35,175 bases of DNA from Colwellia marinimaniae (GTDB lineage: Bacteria > Pseudomonadota > Gammaproteobacteria > Enterobacterales > Alteromonadaceae), in the NCBI RefSeq assembly GCF_002207865.1, contig NZ_BDQM01000040.1, forward strand, positions 1-35,175, written 5' to 3'. This document shows, one piece after another, positions 23,325-30,186 of the stretch. A program made the translations under genes and the position numbers. Every line of letters begins with the position of its first letter. Within the stretch, counting starts at the first letter, position 1. The notes below the pieces were generated by a model. That model was not told the origin of the DNA. It was given only the letters and a program-made list of their open reading frames with translations, and ran no database searches.

Positions 23325-24875
23325 ATGCGTTTGGAAATTACTTGTCATGACCGTGTTGGCATGGGACAAAAAGTATTAGGTATCTTTGTTGAACACGGCA
23401 TTAATGTACGTGGTATTGAATTGATGCAGCCTGGGCGTATTTTTATTAATATTCCTGATTTAGATTTTTCCGACTTACAAACCTTTATGCCACAATTACG
23501 CTTGATTGAGGGCGTAGGTGATGTAAAAACAGCACCTTACATGCCATCTGAGCGTGAAAGAAATGAACTTGCCACCTTAATTAAAACTTTCCCTGACCCC
23601 TTTATTTCAATCGATAGAAAAGGCAATGTTCGTATTGTTAACACCATAGTCTCAAGCATTATTGGTGAAGATGAAGATTCCCTTGTCGGTCAACATATTA
23701 GCTTGTGGTTGAAAGGTTTTAATTTTAATCGCTGGTTAGATGCTAAGGAGGTACTTGCGCAAACTAGACGGTTAAAATTTCTAGGCGATGATTATGTTGC
23801 TGACATCATGCCAATTCATGTTGCGGGTGAAAATGACAGCCGTGTACTGGCCGGGGCCGTGTTAATTTTAAAATCTGAAGCGCGCCTTGGCCAACAAATG
23901 AATGCCTTTAAACAGCCTAAAGAAAATACTTTTTCAGGTATTCAGGCAACGTCAAGTGCTATGCGAAAAGTTATTCGTGAAGCTAAGCGCATGTCGTCAC
24001 TCGACGCCTCTATTTTAATTATGGGTGAAACCGGTACCGGTAAAGAGTTACTTGCTCGGGCTTGTCATGGTGCCAGTAAACGTGCAGAACATGCTTTTCT
24101 GACCTTAAATTGTGCCGCTTTACCTGATGATGTTGCTGAGTCTGAATTATTTGGTGTGGGTGAGAAAGGTCAAGAATCAAGTAAACGTGGCATCTTTGAA
24201 ATGGCTGATGGCGGTACTGTTTTTCTTGATGAAATTGGTGAAATGTCAGCTAAACTACAGAGTAAGCTATTACGGGTAATACAAAACGGTAGTTTTAGGC
24301 GTGTCGATTCAGAGCAAGAAGTTACTGTCAATGTGCGCATCATTAGCTCGACCAATAAAGATTTATTAAACCTTGTTTCAATCGGGGACTTTAGAGAAGA
24401 TCTTTATTATCGACTCAATGTTTTTGGTTTAACATTACCAGCCCTTAGAGAGCGCCGTAACGATATTTTACCCTTGGTAGAGTTTTTTATCGGTAAAGCT
24501 GCTCATCAAATTGGTCGCAGCCATCTTAAAGTTAGCGATGATTGTCGTGACTTTATTGAACATTACCCATGGCCTGGTAATATCCGTCAATTAGAAAACG
24601 TACTTACTCGGGCCGCTTCACTGCTTGAGGGCGATGAAATCGAAATAAGTCACTTAGCATTACCTGCTTATACCCGCGAACATGGCTATTTAGAGCAAGA
24701 GTTTGAGGGTACATTAGATGCGGCAGTGAAAAAGTTTGAAGCCGATCTGTTACGTAAGCTATACCCAGCTTACCCAAGCACCAGACAACTTGCTAAGAAA
24801 CTTGGTCTTAGCCATACCGCAATCGCTAATAAATTACGCGAATACGATATCAATAAAAAAACAGTTAAAATATAA
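23325..24875 (+). CDS. tyrR: aromatic amino acid regulator TyrR/PhhR
   Basis: Regulator that binds tyrosine or phenylalanine and represses or activates aromatic amino acid genes. The ATG at 23325 (516 residues) is chosen because AAGGG lies 8 nt upstream and MRLEITCHDR matches the E. coli start; a TTG 30 nt earlier is unlikely. Domains: ACT (1-75), PAS (about 80-185), AAA+ with Walker A GETGTGK (234-240) and TVFLDEIG, and a C-terminal HTH (TRQLAKKLGLSHTAIANKL). The GAFTGA loop is absent (GVGEKGQESSKRG instead), so like TyrR it probably works with sigma-70, not sigma-54. Confidence 0.95.
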   Translation: MRLEITCHDRVGMGQKVLGIFVEHGINVRGIELMQPGRIFINIPDLDFSDLQTFMPQLRLIEGVGDVKTAPYMPSERERNELATLIKTFPDPFISIDRKGNVRIVNTIVSSIIGEDEDSLVGQHISLWLKGFNFNRWLDAKEVLAQTRRLKFLGDDYVADIMPIHVAGENDSRVLAGAVLILKSEARLGQQMNAFKQPKENTFSGIQATSSAMRKVIREAKRMSSLDASILIMGETGTGKELLARACHGASKRAEHAFLTLNCAALPDDVAESELFGVGEKGQESSKRGIFEMADGGTVFLDEIGEMSAKLQSKLLRVIQNGSFRRVDSEQEVTVNVRIISSTNKDLLNLVSIGDFREDLYYRLNVFGLTLPALRERRNDILPLVEFFIGKAAHQIGRSHLKVSDDCRDFIEHYPWPGNIRQLENVLTRAASLLEGDEIEISHLALPAYTREHGYLEQEFEGTLDAAVKKFEADLLRKLYPAYPSTRQLAKKLGLSHTAIANKLREYDINKKTVKI

Positions 24876-24880
24876 CCCCG

Positions 24881-24914
24881 TGTCGAGACACTTACTTGGC
24901 GTAAAATAAGTGTC
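24881..24914. promoter_or_regulatory. palindromes in the tyrR-fahA gap
   Basis: TGTCGAGACA (24881-24890) is a perfect 10-bp palindrome overlapping an 8-bp inverted repeat GACACTTA (24887-24894) and TAAGTGTC (24907-24914). There is no T-tract, so a binding site or mutually exclusive RNA folds are more likely than a terminator. Confidence 0.4.
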
Positions 24915-25047
24915 ATAGCAGTGTAATAATAACCGTAAAGAAATTATGCCGTACGGTTAGTGAATAAGCTGGCGCTATAGCTTGGTTGTCAGGTGAAAAA
25001 TTCGTACCATACTTTTATACTTTAAATGTATCGATAAATATTACAGT

Positions 25048-25053
25048 TATAAT
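25048..25053 (+). promoter_or_regulatory. -10 box of a candidate fahA promoter
   Basis: A perfect TATAAT lies 24 bp before the fahA ATG. The -35 is poor. TGTATCGATAAATATTACA (25027-25045) just upstream resembles a TyrR box with one extra central base, so regulation by TyrR is possible but weakly supported. Confidence 0.4.
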
Positions 25054-25077
25054 TTAATATAATTAAAAGGTTTAACA

Positions 25078-26067
25078 ATGAAATTAGCAACACTTAAAAA
25101 TAATACACGCGACGGTCAACTCGTTGTTGTTAGTCGCGCACTTGATAAAGCTGTCGTGGTCAGTGATATTGCCACAACTTTACAAGCTGCTATTGATAAC
25201 TGGAGTGAAATTTCACCAAAATTAGCTGAGATTTACCAATCGCTAAATAACAATGAAATCACTGATACCTTAGTTTTTGAACAAGCTCAATGTGAATCAC
25301 CATTGCCTCGTGCATATCAGTGGGCTGATGCTAGTGCCTACGTAAACCATGTTGAGTTAGTGCGTAAAGCGCGTAATGCTGAAATGCCGGAAACATTTTG
25401 GACCGATCCATTAATGTATCAAGGTGGCTCAGATGCTTTTATTGGTCCACGTGATGATATTGCCGTTGCCAGTGAAGAGTTTGGTATTGATTTTGAATCG
25501 GAAGTCGCTGTGATCACTGATGATGTTCCTATGGGCGCAACACCAGAGCAAGCAGCCAAGCATATTAAGTTACTTATGTTGGTTAATGATGTCTCTTTAC
25601 GTAATTTAATTCCTGGTGAATTAGCGAAAGGTTTTGGCTTTTTCCAAGCTAAACCGTCAAGTTCTTTTTCTCCGGTTGCGGTAACACCTGATGAATTAGG
25701 TGATGCATGGGATGGTAAAAAATTACACCTACCGTTAACAACCCATTTAAACAAAGAGCTATTTGGTCAGCCAAACTGTGGTGTAGACATGACCTTTGAT
25801 TTTCCAACCATTGTTGCTCATGCAGCCAAAACACGGCCATTATCAGCCGGTTGTGTTATAGGCTCTGGTACTATTTCAAACTACGACCGTTCAGCAGGAT
25901 CAAGCTGTTTAGCTGAAATTCGTATGTTAGAGATTATTGCCGATGGCAAAGCTGTGACACCCTTTATGAGTTTTGGTGATACCGTACGCATTGAGATGTT
26001 TGATAATGAAGGTAGCAGTATTTTTGGTGCCATTGACCAAAAAGTCGTTGAATATAAAGCACAGTAG
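25078..26067 (+). CDS. fahA: fumarylacetoacetate hydrolase
   Basis: Last enzyme of the homogentisate pathway, splitting fumarylacetoacetate into fumarate and acetoacetate. The 329 residues carry the FAH fold with metal-binding acidic residues around FGIDFESEVAVITDDVP and the C-terminal GSGTISNYDRSAGSSCLAEIRMLE block. The ATG follows AAAAGG. It is of the roughly 330-residue bacterial type rather than the longer two-domain animal type. MaiA, the enzyme of the preceding step, is the next gene, separated by a 264-bp MITE. FAH-family members act on varied substrates, but the neighbours support this one. Confidence 0.92.
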   Translation: MKLATLKNNTRDGQLVVVSRALDKAVVVSDIATTLQAAIDNWSEISPKLAEIYQSLNNNEITDTLVFEQAQCESPLPRAYQWADASAYVNHVELVRKARNAEMPETFWTDPLMYQGGSDAFIGPRDDIAVASEEFGIDFESEVAVITDDVPMGATPEQAAKHIKLLMLVNDVSLRNLIPGELAKGFGFFQAKPSSSFSPVAVTPDELGDAWDGKKLHLPLTTHLNKELFGQPNCGVDMTFDFPTIVAHAAKTRPLSAGCVIGSGTISNYDRSAGSSCLAEIRMLEIIADGKAVTPFMSFGDTVRIEMFDNEGSSIFGAIDQKVVEYKAQ

Positions 26068-26134
26068 TTAATTTAAGCGACAAACCGCTTTGACTATGTA
26101 TAAGTAAATGCTAATTATCAGTACTTGAGCTAAT

Positions 26135-26398
26135 TATACCCGTTACCATTCAAAGTGCAGGATTTCAGTGGCAATTAAAATGACTTTAGGCAAGAAGAAT
26201 AATTTAAGCATAGTCACTCTATGCTTTGATTAGTTAACGCCGTATAAAGTTATTTTAAACCCATCTAAGAAGTGCTGGAGCAACATCACTTCATCGTAGC
26301 TGTAGTTCATAAGGGAATAACCATTATTTCATCACAGCGCCTTGAATTGAAATTGCTCAAGCACTCTGAAACATGCATCTTGATTGGTAACGGGTATA
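26135..26398. mobile_element. MITE-like element C between fahA and maiA (264 bp)
   Basis: The left end TATACCCGTTACCATTCAA (from 26135) and the reverse complement of the right end, TATACCCGTTACCAATCAA (ending at 26398), differ at one of 19 positions, giving terminal inverted repeats of at least 19 bp. No coding capacity. Internal blocks match the element at 1109-1468 in order, and one block (AAGGGAATAACCATT) matches element 816-1090. It occupies most of the 397-bp fahA-maiA gap. Confidence 0.8.
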
Positions 26399-26464
26399 GA
26401 GACGTTAACTCATTCAGGTAATTAGCATTTTTTTTAAGACTAATAGCTCAATATAAGGAATACG

Positions 26465-27103
26465 ATGAAACTTTATGGCTACTGGCGTTCTACGGCCGCG
26501 TACCGTGTACGAATTGCTCTACATTTAAAAGATATACCCTTTGAATCCATCTCTATACATCTAGTTAAAAATGGCGGTGAACAACATGGCCGCGAGTATA
26601 GTGAACTCAACCCTAACCATTTAGTGCCAACCTTAGTTGATGGCGATTTCTCGTTAAACCAATCGTTAGCCATTATTGATTATCTGGATCAAAGTAAGCC
26701 AAAACATGCTTTATACCCAAGCGACGCCAAAGCAAAAGCAAAAGTTCAGGCCTTAGCTTTAGATATAGCCTGTGAGGTGCATCCCCTTAATAACTTACGA
26801 GTACAACAATACTTAGCTAACTCACTAAACATTAGTGCAGAGGCGAAACAGCTATGGCTTGAACATTGGATGAGCATAGGGTTTAAAGCCATAGAAAAGC
26901 AATTAACTATTAGTGCAGGGCAGTATTGCTTTGCTGACACTATCAGTGTTGCTGATATTTGTTTAGTCGCGCAAGTGTATAATGCCTATCGATTTAAAGT
27001 TGATATGAGCGCTTATCCATTAATTAAGCAAGTGGTTGAAAACTGTAATAAGCTGCCTGCCTTTATCAAAGCGCTACCGGAAAACCAGGCCGATGCCCAG
27101 TAA
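26465..27103 (+). CDS. maiA: maleylacetoacetate isomerase (zeta-class GST fold)
   Basis: Glutathione-dependent isomerisation of maleylacetoacetate to fumarylacetoacetate, the step before FahA. The 212 residues start MKLYGYWRSTAAYRVRIAL, the zeta-class N-terminus; most homologues have SS or SC where this has ST. The thioredoxin-like half (NPNHLVPTL, NQSLAIIDYLD) and helical half (HPLNNLRVQQYL, FADTISVADICLVAQVYNA) are complete. AAGGAA precedes the ATG. It follows fahA on the same strand, but the MITE between them could interrupt or supply promoters. Confidence 0.93.
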   Translation: MKLYGYWRSTAAYRVRIALHLKDIPFESISIHLVKNGGEQHGREYSELNPNHLVPTLVDGDFSLNQSLAIIDYLDQSKPKHALYPSDAKAKAKVQALALDIACEVHPLNNLRVQQYLANSLNISAEAKQLWLEHWMSIGFKAIEKQLTISAGQYCFADTISVADICLVAQVYNAYRFKVDMSAYPLIKQVVENCNKLPAFIKALPENQADAQ

Positions 27104-27284
27104 GTAAGTTTAACTGTGAAAAATACCCCTGCATAGAACAATGGGCTATTGTTAAGTGATTGACACTTTATAACAAAAAAACACAGATAAAAAGTAAAAT
27201 AACTGCATAGGGTGGTTGCATAACAAGGCAAAAAGCGTTGCAATAATGTTTACTTAGCATTAACTCAAAATAATTTGGATAGCC

Positions 27285-28205
27285 ATGGAAAACGTAGCAG
27301 CAAAACAGTTAAATGAGCGGGGCGAAAGTAAAAAAAATACCGGCCCATTGATTATATTTATCGTGACTATTGTTTTAGTCGCTGTCGCTTTATGGCAATT
27401 TTCAACAGGGACAAGTGAACAACGCCCTGTGGACTCAAGTGAATTGTTAACAATAGCGCAGGGTGAAAAGATCTCTGCGACAAAGCACAGCGAGGAAGTA
27501 ATTAATGACAGTATTGAATTATCACCTGATGCGGTAACAGATGTAACCGAAGAGCTAGTAGTAACTGTTAAAGCGCCTGATATCGAACAGGTTATCGCGC
27601 TGCCATTACCGCCATTAGATGAAAGTGATGCTTGGCTTCAAGGAAGGTTACCAGAATTAACTTGGCGCAATGAGTTATTATCACTGTTAATTACTGAAGA
27701 TATAATTCGCCGTTTTGTGGTTTTTACCGATAATTTTGCTCAGGGACTACTGGCTTATGAATATAGTCCCTTTATTCCGCCTAAAGTAAAATTCGCTGTT
27801 GATGAGCAATCAAGTAATATAGATGGCGAGAAGAACGTTTGGCAGTGGGACAGTGCTACTAGTAAGCGCTTTGACATCTATGTCGACCTATTACGTTCAA
27901 TTGATAGCACAACCTTAGTGCAATGGTATGTAGACCTTAAACCGTTAATTAATGAAGCCTATAGTGAACTTGGCTATGAAGACGATTTTACTTATACCCT
28001 GCAAGACGCAATAAATCGAGTGCTAGATATGGAGTTACCTAAATCAACAATGAATGTAACACGTACCAGTGTTATGTATAAGTATCACGATCCACAACTG
28101 GAAGCGCTTGATGATAGTGACAAACTGTTGCTACGTATTGGTAAAGAAAATTTATTAATTATTAAATCGGTATTATTAGAAGTGAATGAAAAACTGGCTA
28201 AATAA
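27285..28205 (+). CDS. DUF3014 domain protein, single-pass membrane protein
   Basis: Function unknown. The 306 residues have a short cytoplasmic N-terminus, one membrane helix at about 20-40 (GPLIIFIVTIVLVAVALWQF), a variable linker (to about 105), then the DUF3014 region: PLPPLDESDAWL, ITEDIIRRFVVFTDNFAQGLL, SIDSTTLVQWYVDLKPLINEAYSELGY and the C-terminal KLLLRIGKENL. The bulk is predicted periplasmic. Position between maiA and ffs gives no functional hint. Start codon is ATG with a weak GGAT upstream. Confidence 0.85.
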   Translation: MENVAAKQLNERGESKKNTGPLIIFIVTIVLVAVALWQFSTGTSEQRPVDSSELLTIAQGEKISATKHSEEVINDSIELSPDAVTDVTEELVVTVKAPDIEQVIALPLPPLDESDAWLQGRLPELTWRNELLSLLITEDIIRRFVVFTDNFAQGLLAYEYSPFIPPKVKFAVDEQSSNIDGEKNVWQWDSATSKRFDIYVDLLRSIDSTTLVQWYVDLKPLINEAYSELGYEDDFTYTLQDAINRVLDMELPKSTMNVTRTSVMYKYHDPQLEALDDSDKLLLRIGKENLLIIKSVLLEVNEKLAK

Positions 28206-28346
28206 GGTTTTTAGAGTCGCTAATTTTGTTGCTGAGGTGGAAAAATAAGCAAACAGTCAGTTTTTAGCAATTTATGCTTGCAAATTTACTTAGCTTTAGC
28301 GATAATTTGCGCCGCCTTAAGACGTTATTTGTTTTAAAGCATCTAT

Positions 28347-28460
28347 GGTGACCCTTTCGGTCCCCTCGCAATGATACTCTGTGAACTCGGCCAGGTCCGG
28401 AAGGAAGCAACCGCAGCAGACGACTCATGTGCCGAGGTGTGGCTGGCTGGGTCGCCACCC
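28347..28460 (+). ncRNA. ffs: 4.5S RNA of the signal recognition particle (small bacterial type)
   Basis: RNA partner of Ffh in co-translational targeting of membrane proteins. The conserved core CAGGTCCGGAAGGAAGCA (about 28391-28408), including the GGAA tetraloop and the asymmetric-loop strand AGCAGACGAC further on, is diagnostic. The 114-nt length and the ends (GGTGACCC pairing with GGGTCGCC, tail ACCC) match E. coli 4.5S RNA. A U-rich stretch follows the terminal helix. The convergent gene ends only 15 nt away. Confidence 0.95.
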
Positions 28461-28475
28461 AACCTCTTTATATTA

Positions 28476-28742
28476 TTATTCTTTTCTACTCTCATGCATA
28501 AAAGCAAGTGCCTTAGCGATAGCTTCTTTGACTTTATTTTCCATATCGAAACGCTCTGATGGTGGTAAATAAAAAGCCATATCAACCTCATGACGGATAT
28601 AACGAGTAGGCAACTGGTTTAATACTACACAGGTTAAGTCTGCAATAAAATCTTCATCATATTTATCATCAAATTTTGCTTTGAAAAAATGTTGCAAAAC
28701 TAATTTTTCATAATAGTTATGAATGTCCTCTGAAATCTTCAT
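28476..28742 (-). CDS. late competence ComFB family protein
   Basis: Small 88-residue protein of the ComFB family (Pfam PF10719). The hallmark region is YDEDFIADLTCVVLNQLPTRYIRHEVDMAFYLPP, read here at about residues 28-62. AAGGGG lies just before the ATG. Some cyanobacterial ComFB-like proteins bind cyclic dinucleotides, but the role in gammaproteobacteria is not established and no competence genes are nearby. It converges on ffs. Family assignment is firm, function is not. Confidence 0.8.
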   Translation of the reverse strand: MKISEDIHNYYEKLVLQHFFKAKFDDKYDEDFIADLTCVVLNQLPTRYIRHEVDMAFYLPPSERFDMENKVKEAIAKALAFMHESRKE

Positions 28743-28849
28743 AAAACCCCTTTTATGTTGTGAAAAAAATAGTACGGTTCAATAGAGCTTAGACAAAGAG
28801 TAACCTTAGTTAAAACAAAATGCGAATATATCAGGCTGAGCGCTTATTG

Positions 28850-29524
28850 TTATCTAAGGTTTTTCTTTTGGGCAAGTTCAATATTACGTTCAATGGCTGA
28901 AATAGCCTTCCGACATCGTCCTAAACGTTGGTGTAAAGCAAGTACTTCCTGTGAAAGCTTGTTGCTATTACTGGCTTTACTTTGAATACGTTGCTGCTCC
29001 CGTTCAGTAACCATCGCCATTAACCTTCTTTCGAATTCATGATGTTCACTAAGTTGCTGATGCAGTTGATGACTTGAGAGTAAAACTTCTTTTGCCATTT
29101 TATTATAGTTATCATATTGGCTAGCTTTAGTGGCTTTTATCCGGACTTTTTTTCTCGCGTCGACGCTAACTTGGGCCGCTTGATGCATTACTTGGTTAGC
29201 CTCTAGCGCTTTCATTAAAGCAGCAATCTGTTGTTCAATTTTTAGTAACGATGATAAAGCAATTTCTGCTTTATTGACATTGTTGGTGCTTGAACGGTAC
29301 AGCCGAGAGAATTCATTTAAGCGTTTTGTTACTTCTTTAGTGTAGGGCGAAAATTTATCACTCTCGGTACTAAATAGGTGTTGAGAAAATAGATTGTTAT
29401 TTTCAATAAGGTAATGGGATTTATGTTTAGTGTTTAATAGGTCAGTTTGCTTTGCCTGTACAGATAAATGCTCAAGTAGAGTTGTTAGGCGCTGAATAGC
29501 AATTTCATGTCTATTTTTATTCAT
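28850..29524 (-). CDS. priC: primosomal replication protein N'' (PriC)
   Basis: PriC helps reload the replicative helicase at stalled forks. The C-terminal third is characteristic: HHEFERRLMAMVTEREQQ and ALHQRLGRCRKAISAIERNIE match E. coli PriC (HQDFERRLREMV, EARLARCRHALEKIE). The rest is helical and poorly conserved. I chose the ATG at 29524 (224 residues; E. coli 175) because the reading frame opens 14 codons earlier at a TTG that lies inside a TATAAT box on the minus strand and so would not be transcribed. No good ribosome binding site is seen. Confidence 0.8.
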   Translation of the reverse strand: MNKNRHEIAIQRLTTLLEHLSVQAKQTDLLNTKHKSHYLIENNNLFSQHLFSTESDKFSPYTKEVTKRLNEFSRLYRSSTNNVNKAEIALSSLLKIEQQIAALMKALEANQVMHQAAQVSVDARKKVRIKATKASQYDNYNKMAKEVLLSSHQLHQQLSEHHEFERRLMAMVTEREQQRIQSKASNSNKLSQEVLALHQRLGRCRKAISAIERNIELAQKKNLR

Positions 29525-29565
29525 ATAACGAGCTGTTAAGTCATGTGGAGCGTATGTGGGGCGCA

Positions 29566-29594
29566 ATTATAGCCTAGATTATAGTAAAGCTAAA
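29566..29594 (-). promoter_or_regulatory. candidate priC promoter
   Basis: On the minus strand, TTTAGC (29594-29589), 17 bp, then a perfect TATAAT (29571-29566). Transcription would begin near 29559, about 35 nt before the ATG at 29524. This argues against the upstream TTG start. Confidence 0.5.
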
Positions 29595-30031
29595 ATAGTA
29601 TCTAGTGCTTAAGTAAATAGGTAAATGTAGCATTAGCTTTGAATTTTTCATATGTTAAAAAAACCATTTTTGTAATTATAAATGTACGGTGTGAGTATTT
29701 TTTATTTTAAGTTGTTGATAATAAGGCTTTTATATTTATGTTTGTTGGAATATTAATTTAAATAACTAAAGTAAGTTACTAGAAAGTTAATTCCTAAGGT
29801 ACTGTTAGTAAAAGGAAATATCGTCTTGTTATTAAAATGTAAATATTGATTGGTTGTTTTAATATATTATTTTTTTTAATTAATTAAATGGCTTAAATAT
29901 ACTGAGGTATACAATTTTTAATGATTAAAAACAAATGGTTAGACATTGATTGTTGCAGTCTCATAAGTTAGTCGAAATGTGTCCATTTGTATCGACTTGT
30001 TAAAAATATTACCATTTGGTTGCAATTGGTG

Positions 30032-30061
30032 TTGACGGTTCCGGTAATTCCCGTTTACTAT
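30032..30061 (+). promoter_or_regulatory. candidate promoter of the TonB receptor gene
   Basis: TTGACG (30032-30037), an 18-bp spacer and TACTAT (30056-30061). It would give a leader of about 120 nt ending in the palindrome at 30160-30173. Confidence 0.4.
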
Positions 30062-30159
30062 CATAACCGACAGATCAGGTCATACGACTTGATAAAAGAT
30101 AAACGAGGCAGCATAGCCTTGAGTCTTTTTAAAATAAAAAACAAACAAATAAACAACCA

Positions 30160-30173
30160 ATCACCTAGGTGAT
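30160..30173. promoter_or_regulatory. perfect 14-bp palindrome before the receptor's ribosome binding site
   Basis: ATCACCTAGGTGAT is fully self-complementary and ends 2 bp before AGGGAG (30176-30181), which precedes the ATG at 30187. It could be a DNA-binding site inside the leader. Confidence 0.5.
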
Positions 30174-30186
30174 CCAGGGAGTAAAC

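Larger units (their letters stand above)
29600..30186. other. AT-rich gene-free region and leader of the TonB receptor gene
   Basis: Nearly 600 bp with no convincing gene; a 61-codon frame at 29987-30172 has no family resemblance or ribosome binding site. It contains a candidate promoter (30032-30061) and a 14-bp palindrome at the 3' end (30160-30173). The A+T content is clearly higher than in flanking genes. Confidence 0.5.

Noticed and set aside
28371..28591. Several short frames on both strands across ffs
   Set aside because: They fall in the conserved, structured 4.5S RNA gene or overlap the end of the ComFB-like gene in another frame.
29987..30172. 61-codon frame upstream of the TonB receptor
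   Set aside because: No ribosome binding site, no recognisable family, and it lies across the predicted promoter and leader.
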